DNA of 64,000 bases from Brevibacterium renqingii. Its GTDB lineage: Bacteria > Actinomycetota > Actinomycetes > Actinomycetales > Brevibacteriaceae. This document shows positions 16,373-25,075 of the stretch, one piece after another. Location: assembly GCF_017808105.1 (NCBI RefSeq), contig NZ_JADBHF010000001.1, forward strand, positions 496,001 to 560,000, read 5' to 3'. A program made the translations under genes and the position numbers. Each line of letters begins with the position of its first letter. Position 1 is the first letter of the stretch. The notes below the pieces were generated by a model, which did no database searches, had not been told where the DNA came from, and saw only the letters and a list, made by a program, of their open reading frames with translations.

Positions 16373-19300
16373 CCGAAGCGCTCTTCCCGCTCGATGCCGC
16401 ATTCGTCGCCGACCAGGCGCGCGCTCGCGGCGCGAACCGACCCGAAGTGGGCAGCCAGTGGCGGCTGTCGGAGATCCAGATCGCGAACTGGGGCACCTTC
16501 GACGCCGATATCCACCGTATCCCCGTCTCCCATCGGGGACACCTCATCACCGGGCCCTCCGGCTCGGGAAAGTCCTCCCTCCTCGACGGCATCGCCGCGG
16601 TCCTCACCCCGGACAAATGGCTGCGCTTCAATGTCGCCGCACAGACGGCCGGTGCTCGTCTCGACCAGCGCAGCCTCGTCAGCTACGTCCGGGGAGCATG
16701 GACGCGGACCGCCGACTCCGAAGAGGACCGGGTCGTCAGCAAGTATCTGCGACCGCGGGCGACGTGGAGCGGCATCATCCTCCGCTACGACAACGGCAGC
16801 GACCGCCCACTGTCGCTGGCCCGCCTCTTCTTCATCAAGGGTTCGGGAACGAAGACGACGGATCTGTCCGACGCCTGCATCTTGGAGCGCGCCGAACTCG
16901 ACCTCGCCGATCTCCAGCACTATGCGCGGTCCGGACTCGAGACCCGCAAACTCAAGGCCGACCGCCCCGACGCCGTTGTCACCTCGAACGGATCGCACGG
17001 GAAGTTCTATGCGCGGATGCGCAAGACCTTCGGCATGGCCGACGAATCCGCACTCCAGCTGCTGCACAAGACGCAGTCGGCCAAGAGCCTCGACAGCCTC
17101 GATCGGCTCTTCCGCGATCACATGCTCGAAACCCCGGTGACCTTCGATCTCGCCGAGACCGCGGTCGCCCAGTTCGGCGACCTCAAGGACGCCCACGACC
17201 ACGTCGTCCAACTGCGCAGACAGCGCGACCATCTGCAGCAGCTGCGGGAGGCCGCGTCCAGCTTCGAGACCGCCAATGACATCGCCGCGAAGTCGAACGC
17301 CCTGAGCGAGTCGCTGCTGCCGTACCAGAAACGTCGTGAACTCGACATCCTGCGCACGGACCTGTCCGCACTGACGAGGCAGCTCGTCGAACTCGAGGTC
17401 ACCGCCGATCGGGCCAAGCGCGACTATGACGCGGCGGTGGACGAATACGACCTGGCCAGACGGGCGACGCTCGAACTCGGCGGATCGGAGGCCGAACACC
17501 TCCAACAGCGCATCGACACAGCCGAGACCGAACGCCGTGCCATCGCCGAACGCTGGGCCGGACTGGCTCGCCAACTCGAGCAGGCCGGCATCGAGTCGGC
17601 TCCGACTACGGCTGCGGAATTCGCCGAGCTGCAAGCCCAGATCGCGGCCAGCCTCGACGACGACACGCAGGTGGCAGGCCCCAGCCACGCCGACCACGAC
17701 CGCTTCTCGACCGCCCGCGCCCGGGTCAGGGAACTCGAAGGCGAGATCGAATCGCTGCGTCGTTCGGGATCGACCGTGCCGAACAATCTCATGGCGATCC
17801 GGGCCGAACTCGCCGCCGGCACCGGACTGAGCGAGAAGGCACTGCCGTTCGCCGCCGAACTCATCGAGGTCGATCCCGATGAGGCCCGATGGACCGGGGC
17901 GATCGAACGAGTGCTGCGCCCCATGGCGCTGACCGTCCTCGTCCGCTCCGAGAACCTGACCGCGGTGCGCTCCTGGGTCGATGCGCACCGCATCCGCGGT
18001 CGTCTCGTCTTCGAGGAGATACCCGCTCAGGTCCCCGGCCCGCGCCCGGTCGGCAGTGAGAGTTCCCTGGTCAACAAGGTCCGTGTCGCCGACACCGGAT
18101 TCGGCGACTGGGTGCGATCCACCCTGTCCGAACGCTTCGACTTCGCCTGCGTCGACCATCCCGACGAACTCGACGACCACCCGCGTGCCGTCACCGTCAA
18201 GGGACAGGTCAAGACCTCGCGGACCAGATACGAGAAGGACGACCGCCGGCGCATCGACGACCGCAGCCAATGGGTCCTCGGTGACCGGGAAGCCAAGCTC
18301 GAAGCGCTCATCGACTCCCTCAAGGAAGCTCAGACGGAGCTGGCCGCCGCCGAGCAGATCGTCGCCGCCGCCGATGCCGAAACCGCCCAGGCACACCGCC
18401 GCCGAGGCATCCTCGCCGGCATCCGCGAACAGTCCTGGCGGGATGTCGACCGGGCAGGGGCTGCCGAGGCCGTCGAAACCTTGGAACGGCAGCTGGCCGA
18501 ACTCGAAGACGCCGACGGCGACCTGCAGCAGGCGATCGGCGCCGAACGTGAGGCGAAGGCGGCCAAGGACGCCGCCGAGACCGCGCGCTCCGAGGCCGAC
18601 TACGCCCTGCGCCGAGCCGGGGAGGAGTCGGCGAGTCTGCGCTCAGGCATCGAGCGTCTGGAAGACGATGTCAGCGCCGGCCGCATCCCCGAGGTCGACA
18701 GCCACCTCGGCGAACAGCTGGATGAGCGGTTCCGCAGGATCCAGCGCGGAATCCGGCGCGACAGCCTCGCCGAGGTGGGCCAGCAGGTTTCGCAGGCGCT
18801 GCAGGAGGAGAAGGACCGGGCGCAGGCGGAGGCGAGCCGGGCCGGCCAGTCCGTGACGCGGCTGGCCGCGGAGTTCAAGGCCGCATGGCCGTCGGTGTCG
18901 TCCCAGCTCACGGCCGAGGTCGACGACCGGCGCGCGTATCTGGCGATGCTCGACGAGATCGAGGCCCACGGCCTGCCCGATCACGAGAACCGGTTCCGGG
19001 AGCTGCTCCAGCAGCGTTCACGCGACCTCATCGGCGAGCTGCTCAACGAGATCCACGCCGCCCCACGCGAGATCGAGGACAGGGTCGCCCCGATCAACTC
19101 CTCCCTGTTGCGGTCCCAGTTCGACGAGGACCGCTACCTGCGGCTCAAGGTCAAGACCCGCCGACCGGAGACCGTCAACGCCTTCATCGCCGACCTGCGA
19201 CTCGTCGCCGCCGGCAGCTGGGGCGAGGACGATATGGAGACCGCGGAGAGGAAGTACGACACGCTGGCCGAGGTGATGCGCCGGTTCGCCTCGAGCGAGC

Positions 19301-19791
19301 ACGTCGACAAGGTGTGGAAGACCCAGTGCCTGGACACACGTCTGCACGTCAGCTTCCTCGCCGAAGAGATCGACGACCACGGCCGCGCGCATGCCACCTA
19401 CGATTCGGGTGCGGCGATGTCCGGCGGGCAGCAGCAGAAGCTCGTGATCTTCTGTCTGGCGGCGGCGCTGCGCTATCAGCTCGCGGACCCCGACGAGGCG
19501 ATCTCGAAGTACGGCACGATCATCCTCGACGAAGCCTTCGACAAGGCCGATACCCGCTATACGCGGATGGCTCTGGACATCTTCATCGAGTTCGGGTTCC
19601 ACATGGTGCTCGCCACTCCGCAGAAGCTGCTGCAGACGATCGAACCCTATGTGGGTGCGGCGACCTCGATCGAGAATCCGAGCCGGCAGAAGACCCTGGC
19701 CTCGACCATGGTGTGGGACGAGACGGACCGCGGGAAGGCCGAGGGCTCGGATGATGCGCACGAGCCGGCCGAGGCGCCCGACGGGCGATGA
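16369..19791 (+). CDS. jetC: JetC: SMC/MukB-like ATPase of Wadjet
   Basis: A 1140-aa SMC-type ATPase. The Walker A GPSGSGKSS lies at residues 62-70. Two long coiled-coil arms follow (about 270-470 and 640-860, rich in Glu, Arg, Ala heptads), split by a hinge-like region (about 480-620, RWTGAIERVLRPMALTVLV). The C-terminal head has signature SGGQQQKLVIFCL near residue 1017 and Walker B TIILDEAFDKAD near 1050. It should power DNA loop extrusion on small circular DNA. It starts at a GTG overlapping the jetB stop (GTGA) behind a GAGGAGG. The C-terminal 25 residues are acidic and unconserved. Confidence 0.94.
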   Translation: MTEALFPLDAAFVADQARARGANRPEVGSQWRLSEIQIANWGTFDADIHRIPVSHRGHLITGPSGSGKSSLLDGIAAVLTPDKWLRFNVAAQTAGARLDQRSLVSYVRGAWTRTADSEEDRVVSKYLRPRATWSGIILRYDNGSDRPLSLARLFFIKGSGTKTTDLSDACILERAELDLADLQHYARSGLETRKLKADRPDAVVTSNGSHGKFYARMRKTFGMADESALQLLHKTQSAKSLDSLDRLFRDHMLETPVTFDLAETAVAQFGDLKDAHDHVVQLRRQRDHLQQLREAASSFETANDIAAKSNALSESLLPYQKRRELDILRTDLSALTRQLVELEVTADRAKRDYDAAVDEYDLARRATLELGGSEAEHLQQRIDTAETERRAIAERWAGLARQLEQAGIESAPTTAAEFAELQAQIAASLDDDTQVAGPSHADHDRFSTARARVRELEGEIESLRRSGSTVPNNLMAIRAELAAGTGLSEKALPFAAELIEVDPDEARWTGAIERVLRPMALTVLVRSENLTAVRSWVDAHRIRGRLVFEEIPAQVPGPRPVGSESSLVNKVRVADTGFGDWVRSTLSERFDFACVDHPDELDDHPRAVTVKGQVKTSRTRYEKDDRRRIDDRSQWVLGDREAKLEALIDSLKEAQTELAAAEQIVAAADAETAQAHRRRGILAGIREQSWRDVDRAGAAEAVETLERQLAELEDADGDLQQAIGAEREAKAAKDAAETARSEADYALRRAGEESASLRSGIERLEDDVSAGRIPEVDSHLGEQLDERFRRIQRGIRRDSLAEVGQQVSQALQEEKDRAQAEASRAGQSVTRLAAEFKAAWPSVSSQLTAEVDDRRAYLAMLDEIEAHGLPDHENRFRELLQQRSRDLIGELLNEIHAAPREIEDRVAPINSSLLRSQFDEDRYLRLKVKTRRPETVNAFIADLRLVAAGSWGEDDMETAERKYDTLAEVMRRFASSEHVDKVWKTQCLDTRLHVSFLAEEIDDHGRAHATYDSGAAMSGGQQQKLVIFCLAAALRYQLADPDEAISKYGTIILDEAFDKADTRYTRMALDIFIEFGFHMVLATPQKLLQTIEPYVGAATSIENPSRQKTLASTMVWDETDRGKAEGSDDAHEPAEAPDGR

Positions 19792-21101
19792 ACATGCTCT
19801 CCGTCGCCGAGGCCCGCGCTCGGGCGCGCAGCCGTCTGAGCTCGTCCATGGCCGCCTGGGCGGCCGGAGCCGTGGACGTGGTTCGCCTCGAGATCGCGCT
19901 CAGACCTCCGACGGAGAAGCAGGTGCTCGCCGACCAGAACGCGGCCGCCGACTGGGCGGCGAGCTGGCGGGCCGTCGAGGAGAAGGCGGATGCCTCGGCG
20001 CTGCAGATCGATTGGGAGGACCGCAACTGGGCCCGCATCGGGCGCCAGCGCGTCCCGATCCGACTGCGTCTGACCACCCCCGCCGAGGTGGCCGCCTTCG
20101 TCGGCGGCGACACCGCCCGTGACTGGAGGACGCTGCGCGATCGCGCAGCGCTGATCCGGCAGCGGCTCGGTGCTGATGGCAAGGGAGATGCTGACAGGTT
20201 CAGCGCCGCAGAACTCGGTCCCGGTGCGGACAGCGACCCGCTAGCCTCGGCGATCCGATCGCAGGCGAAGAGGATCCTGTCGCTGACCGACGGGACGTTC
20301 GCCACCGTCATCGACGTCGTCGACTGGCTGCGCAGCCACCATCTCGGTTCCCTGCGACCCCGGCAGCTGCCCATCCGCGGGGTCGACTCGAAGTGGTTCG
20401 AAGCCCACCGCAGTCTCGTCACGACGCTGCTGGCCGGGGTCGGGCACGCCGGGGCCGTCACCGTCCTCGACGCCGAACCGAGGCTGCGGCTGCGCATCCT
20501 CGATCCGACCGTCGCGGCCGACATGTCCGGTCTCGACGACATCAGCGCGCCGATCTCCCAGCTGAGTCGTCTGCCCCTGGCGCCGAGTGTGGTCTTCGTC
20601 TTCGAGAACCTCGAATCCGTGCTCGCGATGCCGACCTGGCCGGGCGCGGCAGCCGTCCACGGCTCCGGCTATGCGGTCGACGGTGTGGCGCGGTTGGCGT
20701 GGACCGGACGGGCCCGAGTGATCTACTGGGGCGACCTCGACTCGCACGGGTTCGCGATCCTCAACCGCCTGCGCAGCCATCTGCCCGAGGTCGAGTCCGT
20801 GCTCATGGACGAAGCCACCCTGCTCGCGCACGAGGATCTGTGGGTGCCCGAACCGAAGCCGAGCTCTGGCACGTTCCCGGAACTGACCGGCACCGAGGCT
20901 CGCGCGCTCGCCCGCATCCGGGCCGCGGGAGACGTGCGGCTCGAACAGGAGCGGATTCCCTGGGACACTGTCCTGGCCCGGCTGGCAGCCGCGGTCGGAC
21001 AACCGGCGCCGGGCCACCTCGGCGCGGGTATGGACGGTTTCGCGGGAGGGGAGAGCCGCCTCGGCGAGGGGACGGGCCGGTCCGATGAGGAACCGCGCTG
21101 A
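19788..21101 (+). CDS. jetD: JetD: DUF3322-DUF2220 Toprim nuclease of Wadjet
   Basis: A 437-aa protein with an N-terminal DUF3322 region (residues about 1-190) and a C-terminal DUF2220/Toprim domain. The Toprim motifs are visible: the acidic VVFVFENLESVLAMP (Glu) and the DxD in VIYWGDLDSHGFAILNRL. This domain cleaves the plasmid DNA gathered by JetABC. The N-terminal half includes the conserved RTWEDRNWARIGRQR-type region (here IDWEDRNWARIG) and PIRGVDSKWFEAHR. About 35 unconserved Gly/Glu-rich residues end the protein. It overlaps jetC by 4 nt (ATGA). All residues expected for activity appear intact. Confidence 0.93.
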   Translation: MNMLSVAEARARARSRLSSSMAAWAAGAVDVVRLEIALRPPTEKQVLADQNAAADWAASWRAVEEKADASALQIDWEDRNWARIGRQRVPIRLRLTTPAEVAAFVGGDTARDWRTLRDRAALIRQRLGADGKGDADRFSAAELGPGADSDPLASAIRSQAKRILSLTDGTFATVIDVVDWLRSHHLGSLRPRQLPIRGVDSKWFEAHRSLVTTLLAGVGHAGAVTVLDAEPRLRLRILDPTVAADMSGLDDISAPISQLSRLPLAPSVVFVFENLESVLAMPTWPGAAAVHGSGYAVDGVARLAWTGRARVIYWGDLDSHGFAILNRLRSHLPEVESVLMDEATLLAHEDLWVPEPKPSSGTFPELTGTEARALARIRAAGDVRLEQERIPWDTVLARLAAAVGQPAPGHLGAGMDGFAGGESRLGEGTGRSDEEPR

Positions 21102-22277
21102 ATGGCTCCGCTGACGACCGACAAGCCGCGCGGGGGACTGACCGCGATGTGCATCGCAGAGCTGGTCTGCTGGGGCCTGCTCTACTACTCGCTGCCGGTG
21201 GCGGTCACCCCGATCTCGGCGGACATGGGGTGGAGCCACACCACGGTGACGGCTGCTCTGACCGTGGGTCTCATCGTCTCCGCGCTCGTCGGGCCCGCCG
21301 TCGGGCGGATGCTCGATTCGCACGGGCCCAGCCTGATCATGGGCGCGGGAACGCTCATCGGCGCCATCGCCTTGACGCTCGTGGCCGCCGCCCCGAACCT
21401 CATCGTCTTCTTCCTCGCCTGGATCCTCGCCGGCTTCGCCCAGGCCGCAACGCTCTACCCGCCGGCATTCGCCGTCGTCACCCGCTGGTACGGGGCCGAA
21501 CGGACGAAGCCGCTGACGACGATCACGCTCGTCGGCGGACTCGCATCGACGGTGTTCGCCCCGATCATCGCCTGGCTCATCGATGAGGTGGGGTGGCGGA
21601 CGACCTATGTCGTCCTCGCCGGGCTGCTCGCAGTCGTCGTCCTGCCGCTGAACCTGGGCTTCTTCAACAGACGATGGACCGACGAGGCGGCCGCACGCAC
21701 CGAGAAGCCGAGCCGGGCCGAACTGCGCCGAGTCACCCGCGACCCGCGCTTCCTCATCCTCCAAGCTGCGGTCGCCGTCGCGACCTTCACCCTCTTCGCC
21801 GTGACGATCAACATCATCCCGCTCATCATCGAACGCGGTGCGGGGTACAGTCTGGCCGCCGTGGCGCTCGGCCTCGTCGGCTTCGGCCAAGTGGCCGGAC
21901 GCTTCGGCTATCCCAGCCTGGAGAGGCACACGAACGCCCGCACGCGCACGGTCGTCCTCTTCGCCGCTGGGGCGGCCGGTCTCTGGCTGCTGGCGTTCGT
22001 GCCGAGGCCGATCTGGCTGCTCATCGGCATCGCCATGCTCGCCGGGGGAGTGCGCGGGTGCATGACTCTGCTGCAGGCCACCGCAGTCTCCGATCGGTGG
22101 GGGACGAAGAACTTCGGTGCCGTCAACGGTGTCTTCGTCGCCCCGATCACTGCCGGCACGGCCCTGGCGCCCGTCGCCGGTCCGGCCCTGGCCGGAGTGC
22201 TCGGCGGCTATCCGATGATGGCAGTGGCGATGGCCGGTCTGCTCACAGCGGCGACGCTGCTGTCGGCCAGGTCCTGA
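21102..22277 (+). CDS. MFS transporter directly abutting jetD
   Basis: A 391-aa protein with about 12 hydrophobic segments and the MFS loop pattern (GRMLDSHGPSLIMGAG between segments 2 and 3). The overall form matches monocarboxylate/oxalate-formate-antiporter-like or drug MFS proteins. Its ATG begins on the nucleotide after the jetD TGA, with no RBS of its own other than sequence inside jetD, so it is probably co-translated. A transporter is not part of any described Wadjet set; it may be a chance neighbour on the same transcript. Confidence 0.85.
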   Translation: MAPLTTDKPRGGLTAMCIAELVCWGLLYYSLPVAVTPISADMGWSHTTVTAALTVGLIVSALVGPAVGRMLDSHGPSLIMGAGTLIGAIALTLVAAAPNLIVFFLAWILAGFAQAATLYPPAFAVVTRWYGAERTKPLTTITLVGGLASTVFAPIIAWLIDEVGWRTTYVVLAGLLAVVVLPLNLGFFNRRWTDEAAARTEKPSRAELRRVTRDPRFLILQAAVAVATFTLFAVTINIIPLIIERGAGYSLAAVALGLVGFGQVAGRFGYPSLERHTNARTRTVVLFAAGAAGLWLLAFVPRPIWLLIGIAMLAGGVRGCMTLLQATAVSDRWGTKNFGAVNGVFVAPITAGTALAPVAGPALAGVLGGYPMMAVAMAGLLTAATLLSARS

Positions 22278-22370
22278 AGCACCGTCGGGCCTGGGTCGGG
22301 CCCGTGGCCGGTCCCGAAGCGCCGGCCAAGCCTGGGTCGGGCCCGTGCCCGGCCCCGAAGCACCGTCCAG
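22276..22370. repeat. 41-bp tandem repeat, about 2.3 copies
   Basis: Units starting GAAGCACCGTCGGGCC, GAAGCGCCGGCCAAGCC and GAAGCACCGTCCAG share a core CCTGGGTCGGGCCCGTG, present at 22290 and 22331. The array begins at the end of the MFS gene and differs between copies at a few bases. Confidence 0.7.
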
Positions 22371-22452
22371 GGGGAAGGCGTAAGGGTTTTCGCGTCAGGG
22401 ACGTGACGCAGCTCGCGTGAGGAACCGGACAGCCTCGGCGGAGGATTCCGCG

Positions 22453-22458
22453 GCTAGA
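22453..22458 (+). promoter_or_regulatory. Candidate -10 of the pyruvate oxidase gene
   Basis: TAGACT lies about 94 nt before the ATG at 22553, which would give a 5' UTR of about 88 nt. The rest of this UTR shows no structure I recognise. Confidence 0.35.
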
Positions 22459-22552
22459 CTGAAGACGCGGTCAAGGCCTCGCCTCGAGGCAGCCCCTGCC
22501 GGGGTTCGCACCAGCGCTTCCCTGGCGTTCGTGTTTCAACGGAAGGAACCAC

Positions 22553-24268
22553 ATGCCCACCGTCGCAAGAAACATCGTCGATACTCTCGTGGCCAGTGGA
22601 GTGGAGCGCGTCTACGGCATCCCCGGCGACTCGCTCAACGGCTTCACCGATGCGCTGCGGGTCAATCCGCAGCTCGAATGGGTCCACGTCCGCCACGAGG
22701 AGGCCGCCTCCTTCGCCGCCAGCGGCGAGGCCGCGCTGACCGGTGAGCTCGCGGTCTGCGCCGGCAGCTGCGGTCCCGGAAACCTCCACCTCATCAACGG
22801 CCTCTACGACGCCCAGCGCTCGCGCGTGCCGGTGCTTGCCATCGCCGCCCACATCCCCAGCGACGAGATCGGCTCGAACTACTTCCAGGAGACCCACCCG
22901 ACGGATGTCTTCCGCGAGTGCAGCGTCTACGTCGAGCACGTCGCCAACCCCGAGCAGATGCCGCGGCTGCTGCGCATCGCCATGCGCGAGGCCATCGAGA
23001 AGCGCGGTGTCGCCGTCCTCGTCATCCCCGGTGACATCGGACTGAGCGAGATCGATGCCGCCGCCGAGGTGGTCAAGGCCTATCCTTCCCGCATGATCCC
23101 CGCCGAGTCCCAGATCGAGGCCGCGGCAAAGGCGCTCAACAAGAGCAGGAAGACCACGATCCTCGCCGGGGCCGGCACCGAAGGCGCGCACGATGAACTG
23201 CTCGCCATCGCCGAGAAGCTGCAGGCGCCGATCGTCCATTCCCTGCGCGGCAAGGAGTTCGTCGAACACGACAATCCCTATGACGTGGGCATGACCGGAC
23301 TGCTCGGGTTCTCCTCCGGCTACGCCGCGCTCAAGGACTGCGACGCTCTGCTCATGCTCGGCACCGATCTGCCCTACCAGCAGTTCTATCCCGAGAATGC
23401 GACAGTCATCCAGGTCGATGTCCGCGGCTCACAGATCGGACGCCGCACCCCGGTGGACATCGGACTGGTCGGCACGGTCGCCGATACCGTCGAGGCCCTG
23501 CTGCCGAAGATCACCCCGAACCGCAGCAGCTCCCATCTCAAGGCGCTGACCAAGCACTATGCGAAGACCCGGAAGGATCTCGACGAACTGGCCACGCCCT
23601 CGAAGCGGACGATCCATCCGCAGTACCTGACCCGGCTCATCGACGAAATGGCCGATGACGACGCGGTCTTCGTCCCCGATGTCGGCTCACCGGTCGTCTG
23701 GGCGTCCCGCTACCTGACGATGAACGGCAAGCGCCGGCTCATCGGCTCCTTCAGCCACGGCTCCATGGCCAATGCCCTGTCCCAGAGCGTCGGCGTGCAG
23801 TCGGCCTTCGAAGACCGGCAGACCATTGCGCTCGCCGGCGACGGCGGTCTGGCCATGCTGCTCGGCGAGCTCATCACGCTGACCCAGAACAAACTGCCGG
23901 TGAAGACGGTCGTGTACAACAACTCCTCGCTCAACTTCGTCGAGCTCGAGATGAAGGCCGCCGGTTTCGTCACCTTCGGCACGGACCTCGCCAACCCCGA
24001 CTTCTCCACCATCGCGGAGGCGGTCGGCATCAAGGGCTTCCGGGTCGAGAAGTCCAAGGACCTGCCGAAGGTGGTGCGGGAGTTCCTCGCCTACGACGGG
24101 CCGGCCGTCCTCGACGTGGTCACCGAGCGCCAGGAGCTGTCGATGCCGCCGTCGATCACCGTCGAGCAGGCCAAGGGCTTCGCCCTCTACGCCATCCGCA
24201 CGGTGCTCTCGGGCAAGGGCGACGAACTCATCGACCTCGCCCGGACGAACATCCGCCAGCTCTTCTGA
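22553..24268 (+). CDS. poxB: Pyruvate oxidase / pyruvate:quinone oxidoreductase
   Basis: A 571-aa thiamine-diphosphate enzyme with the three-domain layout of PoxB. The N-terminal Pyr domain has YGIPGDSLNGF and the catalytic Glu region VRHEEAASFAASGEA. The middle FAD domain contains ILAGAGTEGAHDELLA and MLGTDLPYQQFYP. The C-terminal PP domain has the ThDP/Mg motif AGDGGLAMLLGEL followed by VYNNSSL. It should decarboxylate pyruvate to acetate and CO2 and pass electrons to menaquinone at the membrane; the C-terminal segment (GKGDELIDLARTNIRQLF) is the place where PoxB has its membrane-binding tail. GGAAGGAACC precedes the ATG as a good RBS. It stands alone, not in an operon. Confidence 0.92.
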   Translation: MPTVARNIVDTLVASGVERVYGIPGDSLNGFTDALRVNPQLEWVHVRHEEAASFAASGEAALTGELAVCAGSCGPGNLHLINGLYDAQRSRVPVLAIAAHIPSDEIGSNYFQETHPTDVFRECSVYVEHVANPEQMPRLLRIAMREAIEKRGVAVLVIPGDIGLSEIDAAAEVVKAYPSRMIPAESQIEAAAKALNKSRKTTILAGAGTEGAHDELLAIAEKLQAPIVHSLRGKEFVEHDNPYDVGMTGLLGFSSGYAALKDCDALLMLGTDLPYQQFYPENATVIQVDVRGSQIGRRTPVDIGLVGTVADTVEALLPKITPNRSSSHLKALTKHYAKTRKDLDELATPSKRTIHPQYLTRLIDEMADDDAVFVPDVGSPVVWASRYLTMNGKRRLIGSFSHGSMANALSQSVGVQSAFEDRQTIALAGDGGLAMLLGELITLTQNKLPVKTVVYNNSSLNFVELEMKAAGFVTFGTDLANPDFSTIAEAVGIKGFRVEKSKDLPKVVREFLAYDGPAVLDVVTERQELSMPPSITVEQAKGFALYAIRTVLSGKGDELIDLARTNIRQLF

Positions 24269-24362
24269 GCCGGCTGCGGGAGGCGCGCCGGCGAGGCCGC
24301 CGCGCGGAAGCCGCTGGCGCGGATGCGAAGCGGCCGGCGCGCCGTGTCGTGGAGCGCGGATG

Positions 24363-24426
24363 CTTCCTGTGGGCGGATCCGCTCTGAAATGCGCGCGGAT
24401 TTCGTGCTGGATCCACCCGCAGGAGA
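24363..24426. terminator. Nested inverted repeat after poxB
   Basis: TTCCTGTGGGCGGATCC (near 24364-24380) and GGATCCACCCGCAGGAG (24410-24426) pair at about 14 of 17 positions. The loop holds a second stem, GAAAT/ATTTC, around GCGCGCGG. It lies between convergent poxB and ribH and could end transcription from both sides. Confidence 0.5.
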
Positions 24427-24455
24427 CACGTTTGGTGCGGAAGCGGCCAGCGCTC

Positions 24456-24926
24456 TCAGCCCAGGGGGTAGGGCGCGAGGGCGCGGGCGGTGACGAGGGC
24501 TGCGGTCATGGCTTCGTGGCCCTTGTCCTCCTGGGAGCCCTCCAGCCCGGCCCGGTCGATTCCCTGCTGCTCGGTGTCGCAGGTGAGAACACCGAAGCCC
24601 ACGGGCCTGCCTGAGTCGATGGCAACCCTGCTCAGGCCGTCGGTGGCGGCCTGGCAGACATAGTCGAAGTGCGGAGTGCCGCCGCGGATGACGACGCCGA
24701 GTGCGACGACCGCATCGAAGTGCGGGGCCACTCGGGCCGCGGCGACAGGCAGCTCGAAGCTGCCGGGCACGCGGATCAGCGTGGTGTCTGCTCCGGTCTC
24801 GGCGGCGGCGCGCTGGGCTCCGTCGACGAGGCCGTCCATGATCTGCGTGTGCCAGGAGGCGGCGATGATGGCGACGCGCAGGTCGGCGGCGTCGACGGTG
24901 AGTTCGGGTGCTCCGAAATGGGCCAT
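24456..24926 (-). CDS. ribH: 6,7-dimethyl-8-ribityllumazine synthase
   Basis: A 156-aa lumazine synthase. Marks are the N-terminal [35 protein letters not shown] (ribitylamine binding), [18 protein letters not shown] with the catalytic histidine, and [11 protein letters not shown]. It joins 5-amino-6-ribitylamino-uracil with the 4-carbon unit made by RibBA and forms large icosahedral or pentameric shells. It is the last gene of the minus-strand riboflavin operon, 149 nt after ribBA. AAGGA lies 9 nt upstream of the ATG. Confidence 0.96.
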   Translation of the reverse strand: MAHFGAPELTVDAADLRVAIIAASWHTQIMDGLVDGAQRAAAETGADTTLIRVPGSFELPVAAARVAPHFDAVVALGVVIRGGTPHFDYVCQAATDGLSRVAIDSGRPVGFGVLTCDTEQQGIDRAGLEGSQEDKGHEAMTAALVTARALAPYPLG

Positions 24927-25075
24927 GGCTGTGTCCTTCGTTCAGGGCTCCGGTGAGCCGGGTTCGTGGATGATTCGGGGTGCGTGGCTGATGCCGTTCG
25001 TGCGTGATTCGGGGCGAGGGTCCGTGAATGCTGAGAGTCGGTGAATGGTGAGGACCCGTCCGCGCAGACTCAGTC

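Noticed and set aside
16237..18396. Long minus-strand ORF of 719 codons opposite jetC
   Set aside because: Composition is Gly/Arg/Asp-rich with no domain; it is a high-GC shadow of jetC.
14139..19791. Chromosomal MukBEF or ordinary SMC condensin
   Set aside because: The DUF3375/DUF4194 partners and the adjoining Toprim JetD gene define a Jet system; actinobacteria use Smc-ScpAB elsewhere.
14139..22277. Defence island on a mobile element
   Set aside because: No integrase, transposase, tRNA, direct-repeat att site or change in base composition was seen around the jet genes.
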